From contig NZ_PHUJ01000003.1 in assembly GCF_002813375.1 (NCBI RefSeq), forward strand, positions 1,364,001 to 1,428,000: a DNA stretch of 64,000 bases. The letters run 5' to 3'. Made by a program: the position numbers and the translations under genes. Positions 17,150-26,074 of this stretch are shown here, piece after piece (position 1 is the first letter of the stretch; the number at the start of each line of letters is the position of its first letter). Under the pieces are notes generated by a model. It was not told where the DNA came from and ran no database searches. It saw only the letters and a list, made by a program, of their open reading frames with translations. Source of the stretch: Pseudonocardia alni. Its GTDB lineage: Bacteria; Actinomycetota; Actinomycetes; Mycobacteriales; Pseudonocardiaceae.

Positions 17150-18316
17150 ATGAGCAGCGCCGGATCGTCCCAGCCGACCGCCGTCGTCCTCCCACTGGGG
17201 GACTCGACCGCGAGCGACCCGTGGGAGCTCCTGGCCCGCGGAGAGGGTGCGATCCTGCGGTCCGAGCCCAGCCCGGGGACGGGCACGGACTGGCGCAAGC
17301 CCCTACGCGCGACGAGCGCGCTGGCCGACGGCGTGGCTAAGGCGGTCGCCGGCACGGGACAGGCCGTTACCGCCACCGGTCAGCGCTTCATCCTGCAGAT
17401 GCCCAGCGGCAGCACCGACTCGCTGATGGAGGCCGTCAGCGGCGGGTACCGCGCCATGACGACCAACGGCGCCGGGCGCATCACCGGTCAGGTCCGGCTC
17501 CTACCGATGAACCCGGCGGCGCTGGCGAAGTCGATGAGCCCGGTCGGCGTCGGGCTGCTCGCACTCACCGTCGCTGCGGAGATGCTGGGCGGCGACGAGC
17601 AGACCCGCACCCTCGGCGAGGTCAAGAAGGGCGTCGACCGGCTGGCCGTGCGGCTGGAGCTCGACGACGAGGCCGAGCTCAGGACGGCCGAGCAGACGAT
17701 CGAGACCGCGCACGCCGCGCTGCTCGACGGTGCGTCCATTCCCGAGAGCGTCGGGCTCGGCGCCGCGATGCGCGACCTCCAGGTCATCCGCAACCGCTCC
17801 GTGGCGCTCCTCGACGGGTGGGAGCAGGTCGCCCGGGAGTGCGCGGCAACGACGTCCGGCTCGGCGCTGCGGGAGAAGCTGGGCAACGTCGGCTCACTCG
17901 GCTGGGATTCGTTCGGGCTGGCCGTCCACACCGCCTACCGGGCGATCGCTCTGGACAGCCGCCGGACCGTCCTCACCGCGACCGAGGCCCAGCTGCGCAA
18001 CCCCGGCGCGCCGCTCGCGGCATTTCGAGCCACTGTCGACGCCGATCTGGCGGCACGCGCCGAGGAGGTCCGCCGGATGCGGATGCTGTTCACCCGCCTG
18101 GCCTCGACTCCGCTGACGGCGAGCACCTTCTCCGGCCGGTTCCTGCCCGCATTCGCCAGCGACGAGGCCGCCGAGAACGGTCGGAGTCAGGCTCTGTTCG
18201 CCCATCTGTCCGCGGCGTTGGCACCACAGGTCGCGCTACCAACCTCCGTGGAGGCCGACACCATCACGATGGACTCGCGCCCCGACGGGACCATGCGTCT
18301 GATCCGTCCTGTCTGA
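17150..18316 (+). CDS. Hypothetical protein with a central hydrophobic segment
   Basis: 388 residues from ATG 17150. A Ser/Thr-rich N-terminus is followed by SPVGVGLLALTVAAEML (about 126-142), which could insert in a membrane, and then a helical region KKGVDRLAVRLELDDEAEL with coiled-coil character. I recognise no family. The segment layout (hydrophobic piece followed by long helices) is seen in some conflict or pore-type proteins, but nothing here proves such a role. Confidence 0.6.
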   Translation: MSSAGSSQPTAVVLPLGDSTASDPWELLARGEGAILRSEPSPGTGTDWRKPLRATSALADGVAKAVAGTGQAVTATGQRFILQMPSGSTDSLMEAVSGGYRAMTTNGAGRITGQVRLLPMNPAALAKSMSPVGVGLLALTVAAEMLGGDEQTRTLGEVKKGVDRLAVRLELDDEAELRTAEQTIETAHAALLDGASIPESVGLGAAMRDLQVIRNRSVALLDGWEQVARECAATTSGSALREKLGNVGSLGWDSFGLAVHTAYRAIALDSRRTVLTATEAQLRNPGAPLAAFRATVDADLAARAEEVRRMRMLFTRLASTPLTASTFSGRFLPAFASDEAAENGRSQALFAHLSAALAPQVALPTSVEADTITMDSRPDGTMRLIRPV

Positions 18317-18468
18317 CGCAGCCCGAGGAATCGGCCGGAATCACGATTGCCGGATCGCCCTCCGGGTATCACCGCCGCAGCACTCCCACTTCCGCGGCGG
18401 ACCGGGCGGCGCGGGCGTGTCGGCGTCGGCTGCTCGAAACCGTCGGTTCCGACAGGCAGGATGGCCCC

Positions 18469-20451
18469 ATGACGACCACCGAGTCCGCCCCGACCTCGCG
18501 ACCGTCCGGTCTCGACCTCAGCTGGGTCGACCCGGACGTCCGCCCCCAGGACGACCTGTTCGCCCACGTGAACGGCCGGTGGCTGGCGACCCACGAGATC
18601 CCGGACGACCGCTCGCAGGACGGCGCGTTCCGCGTCCTGCGCGACCGGGCCGAGGACCAGGTCCACGAGATCGTCGAGGAGTGCGCGTCCTCGGCGGAGC
18701 CCGGCACCGAGGCCCGCAAGGTCGGCGACCTGTACCGCTCCTTCATGGACGTCGAGCGGGCCGAGGAGCTCGGGACCGCGCCACTGCGCCCGCTGCTCGA
18801 CGAGATCTACGCCGCGACCGACCGGGCCGCGCTCGCGACCGTGCTCGGCCGGCGCCAGCGCGAGGGCCGCGCCGCGCTGTTCGGCGAGTTCATCGCGACC
18901 GACCTCAAGGACTCCTCCCGCTACCTGGTGAACCTCAACCAGGCCGGGCTGGGACTGCCCGACGAGTCGTACTACGGCGATGAGGGCGACCCGGAGATCC
19001 GCACGAAGTACGTCGAGCACCTCCAGCGTCTCGCCGAGCTGGTCGGGCTGGCCGAGCCGGAGCGCGTCGCCGAGCAGGTCATGGACCTGGAGACCGCGCT
19101 CGCCGACGCGTCGTGGGACCGGGTCCTCAACCGGGACGCCGAGAAGACCTACACCCTGATGACCCGCGACGAGCTCCGCGCCGCCGCCCCGGGCTTCGAC
19201 TGGGCCGAGTGGGAGTCCGCGCTGGGGGTGCCCGCGCACGCCTACGACGAGGTCATCGTCCGCCAGCCGAGCTTCGTCACCGCGGCCGGTGAGCTGTGGG
19301 CCGGGCGCCCGCTGGAGCAGTGGCAGGCGTGGCTGGCGCTGACCGTCGCCGGGTCGTGCGCGGAGTTCCTGTCCGCCGACCTGGTCGAGGCCGACTTCGA
19401 CTTCTTCGGCCGCACCCTGTCCGGCACCCCGGAGCTGCGCGAGCGGTGGAAGCGCGGGGTGTCACTGGTGGAGGGCGCGCTCGGCGAGGCAGTCGCGAAG
19501 ATCTACGTCGAGCGGCACTTCCCGCCGCACGCCAAGGAGCGCATCACCGAGCTGGTCGACAACATCGTCGAGGCCTACCGCCGGTCGATCTCCACCCTGG
19601 ACTGGATGAGCCCGGCGACCCGGGAGCGGGCGCAGGACAAGCTCGGCAAGTTCACCCCGAAGGTCGGCTACCCGGAGAAGTGGAAGGACTACTCCGATCT
19701 GCAGATCGACCCGGCCGACCTGCTCGGCAACGCGGGCCGGGCCGCGGAGTGGCGCCACGACTTCGAGTACGCCAAGCTCGGCGGCCCCGTCGACCACGAC
19801 GAGTGGCTGATGACCCCGCAGACGGTCAACGCCTACTACCACCCGCGGCTCAACGAGATCGTGTTCCCGGCCGCGATCCTGCAGCCGCCGTTCTTCGACC
19901 CCGACGCCGACGACGCCGCCAACTACGGCGGCATCGGCGCGGTCATCGGTCACGAGATCGGGCACGGCTTCGACGACCAGGGTTCCCGCTACGACGGCGA
20001 CGGCAACCTCACCGACTGGTGGGAGGCCGCCGACCGGACCGAGTTCGAGTCCCGCGCGAAGATGCTGATCGACCAGTACGACGGCCTGTCCCCGGCCGGC
20101 CTGCCCGACCACAAGGTCAACGGCTCACTGACGGTCGGCGAGAACATCGGCGACCTGGGCGGCCTGACGATCTCACTGAAGGCCTACGGCATCGCGCACG
20201 AGGGCTCCGAGCCGCCGGTGATCGACGGCCTGACCGGCGAGCAGCGGGTGCTGTTCGGCTGGGCGCAGGTGTGGCGGGCGGTGACCCGCGACGCCGAGGC
20301 GATCCGGCGGCTCACCACCGACCCGCACTCGCCGCCGGACCTGCGGTGCAACGCGGTCGTCACGAACCTCGACACGTTCCACGAGGCGTTCGGGGTGACC
20401 GAGGACGACGGGCTCTACACCGACCCGGACCGGCGCGTCCGGATCTGGTGA
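18469..20451 (+). CDS. M13-family zinc metallopeptidase (neprilysin/PepO-like)
   Basis: 660 residues, close to the usual length of bacterial M13 peptidases. The zinc site HEIGHGFDDQGSRYDGDGN (HExxH plus following Asp) and the third ligand in ENIGDLGGL are present, as are the NAYYHP substrate-binding motif and the DDLFAHVNGRWL N-terminus. No signal peptide is visible, suggesting a cytoplasmic oligopeptidase. A GC hairpin follows its stop. Confidence 0.92.
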   Translation: MTTTESAPTSRPSGLDLSWVDPDVRPQDDLFAHVNGRWLATHEIPDDRSQDGAFRVLRDRAEDQVHEIVEECASSAEPGTEARKVGDLYRSFMDVERAEELGTAPLRPLLDEIYAATDRAALATVLGRRQREGRAALFGEFIATDLKDSSRYLVNLNQAGLGLPDESYYGDEGDPEIRTKYVEHLQRLAELVGLAEPERVAEQVMDLETALADASWDRVLNRDAEKTYTLMTRDELRAAAPGFDWAEWESALGVPAHAYDEVIVRQPSFVTAAGELWAGRPLEQWQAWLALTVAGSCAEFLSADLVEADFDFFGRTLSGTPELRERWKRGVSLVEGALGEAVAKIYVERHFPPHAKERITELVDNIVEAYRRSISTLDWMSPATRERAQDKLGKFTPKVGYPEKWKDYSDLQIDPADLLGNAGRAAEWRHDFEYAKLGGPVDHDEWLMTPQTVNAYYHPRLNEIVFPAAILQPPFFDPDADDAANYGGIGAVIGHEIGHGFDDQGSRYDGDGNLTDWWEAADRTEFESRAKMLIDQYDGLSPAGLPDHKVNGSLTVGENIGDLGGLTISLKAYGIAHEGSEPPVIDGLTGEQRVLFGWAQVWRAVTRDAEAIRRLTTDPHSPPDLRCNAVVTNLDTFHEAFGVTEDDGLYTDPDRRVRIW

Positions 20452-20459
20452 GGCGTTCG

Positions 20460-20488
20460 CCCGCGCCGGGTTGACCGGCCGGCGCGGG
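20460..20488 (+). terminator. Hairpin after the M13 peptidase gene
   Basis: The arms CCCGCGCCGG (20460-20469) and CCGGCGCGGG (20479-20488) are complementary with a 9-base loop, nine bases after the stop codon. The next plus-strand gene starts 13 bases later. Confidence 0.55.
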
Positions 20489-20501
20489 GGTATCCGGTCC
20501 C

Positions 20502-20720
20502 ATGACGCAGAAGTTCGCCAAGGGCACGTGGGTCGCGTGGAACTGGGGCAACGGCACCCCGACCGGCAAGGTCGTGGACCACTCCACCGACCGCATCGAG
20601 AAGACCATCGACGGGTCGAAGCAGTCCCGCAACGGGACCGAGGACAACCCGGCCTACGTGCTCGAGCAGGAGGACGGCCAGACCGTCCTCAAGCTCCACT
20701 CGGAGCTGAAGAAGGCGTGA
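20502..20720 (+). CDS. DUF2945-type small protein (Tudor-like HVA1 fold)
   Basis: 72 residues. The pattern F-x-x-G-x-x-V-x-W-x-W-x2-G-x3-G-K-V, with NPAYVLEQEDG and a final LHSELKK, matches the DUF2945/HVA1 family of short SH3-like proteins. The molecular role is unknown. Its last 32 bases overlap the end of the convergent permease gene. Confidence 0.8.
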   Translation: MTQKFAKGTWVAWNWGNGTPTGKVVDHSTDRIEKTIDGSKQSRNGTEDNPAYVLEQEDGQTVLKLHSELKKA

Positions 20721-22068
20721 CCCGCCGGCGGCGGCGCCGCACCACCAGGTAGACCACGACGAGCAGGGCCAGGAAGGGCACACCCGCCTGTGCCGCCGTC
20801 GCGAACTGGGTGGTGAACGGCGTCGTCGCCAGCACCGCGGCGACGAACAGCATCGCCGCGACGGTCGTGTACGGGGCGCCCCACAGCCGTACCGGGGACT
20901 CCTGCCCCGCGCCGGACCGGCGGAACGCCAGGTGCGCGGCGAAGATCAGCAGCCAGGTCACCAGCGCCCCGAACAGGGCCAGCCCGACGAGCAGCGGGAA
21001 GGCGGTGGCCTCGGCGAACACCGAGACCAGCGAGGCGAGCGCCAGCCCGACGGCGGACAGCGCGAGCGCCCGCTGCGGGGCGCCGTGCCGGTTGACCCGG
21101 GCGAGCGAACGGGGCGCGTAGCCGTCGCGGGCCAGCGAGTAGGTCATGCGCGCGGTCACGTAGAGGTTCGTGTTCATCGCCGACAGCGCCGCGGTCAGCA
21201 CCACGACGTTCATCACCACGGCCGCCGCGGGCACCCCGGCCAGGGCGAACAGGCGGACGAACGGCGACTCGGTGACGTCGTCGCCTGTCGTCACGGTGTT
21301 CCACGGCAGCAGGGTCACCACCACCAGCATCGCCCCGACGTAGAAGACCGCGAGGCGCACGACGGTGCGCCGGGCCGCACGCGGGATGTCGCGGACCGGG
21401 TCCGAGGACTCGGCCGCGGTGACGGCGACGGCTTCGGTGCCGAGGAACGAGAACGTCACCACGGTCAGGGCGAGCCAGATCGCGCCGAGGCCGTTCGGGG
21501 CGAACCCGCCGTGCGCGGTGAGCGCGCCGAGGCCCACGGGCTGCTGCCCGGGCAGCCCGAACACGATCGCGACGAGGCCGACGGCGATGAACGCCACGAT
21601 CGTCACGACCTTGATCATCGCGAACCAGTACTCGGTCTCGCCGAAGAAGCGGACCGCGCCCGCGTTGACCGCGAGCATCACCACCGAGAACCCGACGACC
21701 GGGATCCACAGCGGCAGGTCGGGATACCAGAACGTCAGGTAGAGCCCGGCCGCGACGACCTCGCTGCCGATGTTCACGACCTGCGCCGCCCAGTACATCC
21801 AGCGCTGCACGAACCCGGCACCGTGCCCGAGGTAGCGCTGGGTGATGGGCCCGAATCCCCCGGCCTCGGGGTGGCGCACCACCATCTCGGCCAACGCGTA
21901 GGCCAGGACCAGCGCGACGACGGCGGCGACGACGTAGGCGACGATCACCGCCGGCCCGGCGATGGAGATGGCGAGCCCGGAGCCGAGGAACAGCCCGGTG
22001 CCGATCGCGCCGCCCACGGCGATCATGCCGATCTGGCGTCCGTCGAGTTCACGGCGCAGGCCGTCCAT
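20689..22068 (-). CDS. Amino-acid permease (APC superfamily, AAT type)
   Basis: 459 residues with about 12 membrane helices. The start GRQIGMIAVGGAIGTGLFLG is the conserved first helix of AAT permeases, and the following GPITQRYLG and FLGTEAVAVTAAES segments also fit. It should be a proton-driven amino-acid importer; specificity is unknown. It is a single gene. Confidence 0.9.
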   Translation of the reverse strand: MDGLRRELDGRQIGMIAVGGAIGTGLFLGSGLAISIAGPAVIVAYVVAAVVALVLAYALAEMVVRHPEAGGFGPITQRYLGHGAGFVQRWMYWAAQVVNIGSEVVAAGLYLTFWYPDLPLWIPVVGFSVVMLAVNAGAVRFFGETEYWFAMIKVVTIVAFIAVGLVAIVFGLPGQQPVGLGALTAHGGFAPNGLGAIWLALTVVTFSFLGTEAVAVTAAESSDPVRDIPRAARRTVVRLAVFYVGAMLVVVTLLPWNTVTTGDDVTESPFVRLFALAGVPAAAVVMNVVVLTAALSAMNTNLYVTARMTYSLARDGYAPRSLARVNRHGAPQRALALSAVGLALASLVSVFAEATAFPLLVGLALFGALVTWLLIFAAHLAFRRSGAGQESPVRLWGAPYTTVAAMLFVAAVLATTPFTTQFATAAQAGVPFLALLVVVYLVVRRRRRRVTPSSAPSGA

Positions 22069-22197
22069 GGTGCTCCCCGTGCGGTACCGCTCCCCCGGCC
22101 CGGGTCACGGGCGGGGCGCGCCGGCGCCGGTCCCGGCCGGTGGGCCGGAACGGTGCGGGGCGCAACGGGCGGTGATCCTCGCACGCGCCCGGCGGTG

Positions 22198-22728
22198 TCA
22201 GTCCCGGGGGCCGTCCGGCGGCGCCTCGACCAGCGCCCGCCGGAACCAGGTCACGTCGCGCCACGCCCCGTGCTTCCAGCCGACACCGCGGAACGTCCCG
22301 ACCTCGCTGAACCCCAGGGCGCGGTGCAGCGCGGCGCTCGCCTCGTTCGGCACGGTCATCCCGGCCACGGCGACGACCATGCCGCGCGCGACGAGTTCGG
22401 CGAACAGCGCCTCGTACAGCGCCCGGCCCAGCCCCCGCCCCTGCGCCGACGGGGCCAGGTAGACCGAGACCTCGCAGGTCCACGCGTAGGCCTCGCGGGA
22501 CTTCCACGGCCCGCCGTAGGCGTAGCCGAGCACCTCACCGCCGGGGCCGACGGCGACCAGCCAGGCGTGCCGTTCGCGGGCGGCGGCGATCCGCTCGGCC
22601 ATCTCCACCGGGCCCGGCGGCTCGGCCTCGAAGCTGATCGCGGTGTCCCGGACGTAGGGGGCGTAGACGGCGGCGCAGGCGTCGGCGTCCTCGGCGGTCG
22701 CCGGGCGGATGACGGGTCGGTTCGGCAC
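22198..22728 (-). CDS. GNAT acetyltransferase, phosphinothricin acetyltransferase-like
   Basis: 176 residues with the acetyl-CoA loop SAQGRGLGRALYEAL (about 106-120), the YAPYVRDTAISFE N-terminus and the NEASAALHRALGFSEVGTFR C-terminal region typical of Pat/Bar-like acetyltransferases. It may acetylate glutamate analogues, but many relatives act on methionine sulfoximine or unknown amines. Confidence 0.85.
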   Translation of the reverse strand: MPNRPVIRPATAEDADACAAVYAPYVRDTAISFEAEPPGPVEMAERIAAARERHAWLVAVGPGGEVLGYAYGGPWKSREAYAWTCEVSVYLAPSAQGRGLGRALYEALFAELVARGMVVAVAGMTVPNEASAALHRALGFSEVGTFRGVGWKHGAWRDVTWFRRALVEAPPDGPRD

Positions 22729-22781
22729 GGTTCACAGCGAATCACGGTGCAGCGGTCGCCCGGGCGGGTGAGGATCGTCGT

Positions 22782-24080
22782 GTGCTCCTGTCGATCGTGC
22801 TCGGACTGCTCTTCGGCCTCGCCGGCACCTCGACGTCGGGGGTGACGGTCGCGTTGCCGCTGCTCGCCGACGGGCTCGGCGTCGACACCGCGGCCGCGAC
22901 GTGGATGGTGAGTGGGTACGCCGTCGCGCTGGCCGTGGCGACGCCGGTGCACGGCCGCCTCGCCGACGCCGTCGGCATCCGGGTACCGCTGTGCGTCGGG
23001 GTGAGCCTGCTCGGACTGGGGGCGCTCGCCGCGGCGGCGGCGCCGACCTTCGGGCTGCTCATGGCCGCCCGGATCGTGCAGGGGCTCGGCGCGGCGGCCA
23101 TCCCGGTGCTGGCCTCGGCACTGTTGTCGGCCCGGACCCCGCCGGAGCGACGCGGCGGCGCGCTGGGACGGCTGGCCGGGACCTCCGCGGCGCTGTCCGC
23201 GCTCGGGCCGCTGATCGGTGGGGCGCTGACGACCGTGGGCGGGTGGCGGGCCGCGGTCGCGCTGCCCGCGCTGGGGCTGCTCGCCGTCCCCTACCTGTGG
23301 CGGCACTCGGTGGTCCGCGGCGACGGCGCCCGGGTGGACCTGGTGGGTGCGGTGATCGTCGCGACGGCGGTGACCGGGCTGGTGCTGCTGGTGCAGTCGC
23401 CCAGCGCGGGTGCGGTGGCCGCCGTCGCCGGTGGGGTGCTGCTCGCGGTCGGCGTCCCGGTGACGGCGCTGTGGGTGCGGGCCCGGCCCGACGGGTTCCT
23501 GCCGCGCGGGGTGGTCGGCAACGCGACGGTGGTGCGCAGCTCGCTGTGCGCCTCGGCGGTGCCCGCCAGCTGGTTCGCCCTGCTGCTGGGCATCCCGCTG
23601 GAGCTCGCCGAGCGCGGCTGGAGCCCACTGGCCACCGGGCTGGTGCTGGTGCCCTCGGCGGTGGTGGCGTTGGCGTGCCCGGCGGCGTCGGCGTTCCTGC
23701 AGGCCCGGATCGGGCCGCGGCAGACCCTGACGTGCGCGTGCGCGACGACCGTCGTCGGGCTGGTCGTGGCCGTGGCCGGGGTGGCGAGCCACCTGCCGTG
23801 GGTGCTGGCGCTCGCGCCGATGCTGGTGACGCTGGCGTTCGGCACCGGGCAGCCCGCGATGATCGCCGCCGTCGGCACGGCGGTGCCGCAGGACCGGCGC
23901 AGCGGCGCGATCGGGGTGGCGACGCTGTGCTTCCTCACCGGCGCCGGGATCGGGGCGGCGGTGATCGGCGGGTTCGCCGCCGTCGTCGGGCTGAGCGCGG
24001 CACTCGCGCTGCTGCTGGTGCTGCCGGTCGCCGGGACCGCGGTGCAGCTGCTCGCGGGGCGCCGGCCCGGAACGGCGTGA
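22782..24080 (+). CDS. MFS transporter, multidrug efflux type
   Basis: 432 residues from GTG 22782. The GRLADAVGIRVPL loop after helix 2 and the helix-5 type motif ALSALGPLIGGALTTVGGWR resemble DHA-family drug/proton antiporters. The substrate is unknown. It is divergent from the GNAT gene, with 53 bases between the two starts, so the pair may share a control region. Confidence 0.82.
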   Translation: MLLSIVLGLLFGLAGTSTSGVTVALPLLADGLGVDTAAATWMVSGYAVALAVATPVHGRLADAVGIRVPLCVGVSLLGLGALAAAAAPTFGLLMAARIVQGLGAAAIPVLASALLSARTPPERRGGALGRLAGTSAALSALGPLIGGALTTVGGWRAAVALPALGLLAVPYLWRHSVVRGDGARVDLVGAVIVATAVTGLVLLVQSPSAGAVAAVAGGVLLAVGVPVTALWVRARPDGFLPRGVVGNATVVRSSLCASAVPASWFALLLGIPLELAERGWSPLATGLVLVPSAVVALACPAASAFLQARIGPRQTLTCACATTVVGLVVAVAGVASHLPWVLALAPMLVTLAFGTGQPAMIAAVGTAVPQDRRSGAIGVATLCFLTGAGIGAAVIGGFAAVVGLSAALALLLVLPVAGTAVQLLAGRRPGTA

Positions 24081-24192
24081 TCGTCCACCCGTACGCCCCC
24101 ACGACGACCGCTGGTCGCCGTGCCGGACCACAGCCCGCCGGACCACTGCCGCACCGCCACCATCGAGACCGACGAACCGGGTACGACAGCCC

Positions 24193-25182
24193 TCACCGGA
24201 TCGCGCCGACTGCGATCCGCAGCTCGTCGACGAACCGCTCCCGCAGCCCGAGCGGTGACACCGCGTCCGGGGGTACGCCGTCGAGCCACACCCGAAGACA
24301 GCACTGGATGCCGCGAACGAGGCCGCCCACCAGGCCCGGCCCCGGTTCACGCGGGTCCAGGACGGTCTCGACGAGCCGCCGCCCGTCACCGACCGGCTCG
24401 CCATGGGCGTCGCAGCACACGATCATCCGGCCGCGGGCGGCGAGCACCGCCTCCTGCAGCAGGTAGTGCACCACCGTCGGGTCGTCGAGCCCAGGCGTGG
24501 CCGCCAGCACGTGCCGGACGACGGCGAGGTCCTCGTGGGTGATCGCCTCGGCGAGGGCGACGACGTCGTCGGCGGTGTGCCCGGTCCGCTGCGCGGCGAC
24601 ACGCGTGGCGGCCCGCAGCCAGGGCAGCACCGCGACGGCGGCGGCGTTCGGCTCCACCCCGGTGAGCAGCGGCCGAGGGTCGAGCGGGTCGGCGTGGAGG
24701 AAGGTGTGGGCGGCGGCGACCTGTCCGGGCGGGGCATCGGGACGGGGGTGGACGACGGCCTGCGCGGCCCGGCCGGTCAGGTCGCCCCGGTCGGCGGCGG
24801 CGACGGCGACGAGCTCGGCGCGGACCTCGGCGAGCACCGCCTCCCGGAACACCCGGCCGGGCGCGGCCGACAGGACCTCGCCCAGCGCCGCGGCGACCTC
24901 GACCAGGTCGTCGGTCCCGATGCGGTCCTCTGGCTCCGGCAGGGTGTCGGGATGGGTGGCCGCGGCCGTGACCCGCTGCCGGTCGATCTGCTGGACGGTG
25001 GTCTCCGAGTAGGCCAGCCACAGCCGATCCGACAGCACAGTCAGCGCGGCCACGACGTGGCGGGTGAGCACGGGGGACAGATTCCTCGGGACCCGGGCGA
25101 CCCGATGCGCGAGCGCGCCGTCGCCGGTCGGCCAGCAGGCGAACAGCGTCGAGGTTGCGGGGTCATGGGCATAGACGGTCAT
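24193..25182 (-). CDS. Unknown protein paired with a DUF4253 gene
   Basis: 329 residues from ATG 25182, two bases after the DUF4253 gene, so probably co-translated. Helix-rich with no recognised domain. It has a Cys pair (RMIVCCDAHGEP, about 266) and a DFxxE-poor, Ala-rich middle. It begins with YAHDPATSTLFACWP, reminiscent of a beta-strand start. It marks the left edge of the accessory island. Confidence 0.6.
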   Translation of the reverse strand: MTVYAHDPATSTLFACWPTGDGALAHRVARVPRNLSPVLTRHVVAALTVLSDRLWLAYSETTVQQIDRQRVTAAATHPDTLPEPEDRIGTDDLVEVAAALGEVLSAAPGRVFREAVLAEVRAELVAVAAADRGDLTGRAAQAVVHPRPDAPPGQVAAAHTFLHADPLDPRPLLTGVEPNAAAVAVLPWLRAATRVAAQRTGHTADDVVALAEAITHEDLAVVRHVLAATPGLDDPTVVHYLLQEAVLAARGRMIVCCDAHGEPVGDGRRLVETVLDPREPGPGLVGGLVRGIQCCLRVWLDGVPPDAVSPLGLRERFVDELRIAVGAIR

Positions 25183-25184
25183 GG

Positions 25185-25898
25185 TCAGTCCCACCAGAAG
25201 GACCAGGAGCACGCACCGCGGATCATCCGGCTGTAAGTCGACAGCGTGTAGTAGTCCCCGTTCTGCGGGTCCTGCTGGTCGGGGCAGAACGCGATGTGCT
25301 CGGCGGCGACCTCGGCGCACTCCGCGTCGGTGCTCGGCGGGTACGCCACCGACAACGTCATCCGCGACCTGGTCAGCGCGACGACGACCGCTCCCCACCG
25401 GTCCTCCCAGTACCGCAGCACCGCCGCGAGCGAGACGAGATCCTGATAGGGCACGTAGTTGCAGATCCCCGGCCAGCCCAGCGCCGCCGGGACGTCGGCT
25501 GGGCGGGCCGCGTCGACGACGGCCAGGCTGCTCCCGTAGCCACCCGCCAGGTCGACCGCGGCGTCGAACGTGGCCGGTGCGCGGGACCGGTCGGGCCCTT
25601 CCGGACCCGGGACCCGCGGGATCGCCGCCGGCAGCAGTTCGCCGCACGGACATCCGGGCCGGCACGGGCCGGGCCACCAGCGGTCGAGCACGGTGGCGGG
25701 GTCGACGGCCTCGATCGCCGCCGCGAGCGCGGCCGGGCCGGTAGGGCCGTCGAGGGGGAACTCGAGGTCGTCGGGACGGATCCACACAGGGCAGCGGCCG
25801 GTCGTCCGGGCGGTGCGCAGGAGGTGGCCGTAGAGGAGGTGGCCGGGGTCGTCGGGCCAGGAGGGTGCGGCGGGTGGGCCGGTCTCGGTCAGGGTCAT
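25185..25898 (-). CDS. DUF4253-domain protein
   Basis: 237 residues. The C-terminal half carries DUF4253 features: a WPGxxN opening, YQDLVSLAAVLRYWEDRWGA, LSVAYPP, EVAAEHIAFCPDQ and a terminal WSFWWD. The function of DUF4253 is not established; such genes are common near toxin-type or conflict genes in actinomycetes. Starts ATG 25898, divergent from the helicase-nuclease gene 176 bases away. Confidence 0.75.
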   Translation of the reverse strand: MTLTETGPPAAPSWPDDPGHLLYGHLLRTARTTGRCPVWIRPDDLEFPLDGPTGPAALAAAIEAVDPATVLDRWWPGPCRPGCPCGELLPAAIPRVPGPEGPDRSRAPATFDAAVDLAGGYGSSLAVVDAARPADVPAALGWPGICNYVPYQDLVSLAAVLRYWEDRWGAVVVALTRSRMTLSVAYPPSTDAECAEVAAEHIAFCPDQQDPQNGDYYTLSTYSRMIRGACSWSFWWD

Positions 25899-26074
25899 GC
25901 GGCTTGGACGACGGCCGGGCGGGATCGGTTCCGGCAGGTTTGCGGTCCGGCACCGGGGGCCGCGGTGGGGCTGCCGGACGACGACGACCGGTCACCGTCG
26001 GGGGTCGGCACTATGCTCAGGGTGATCCACGGTGCGGCGGCGAGGCGCGCACCAGCACCGGAACGGGTAGGCGC

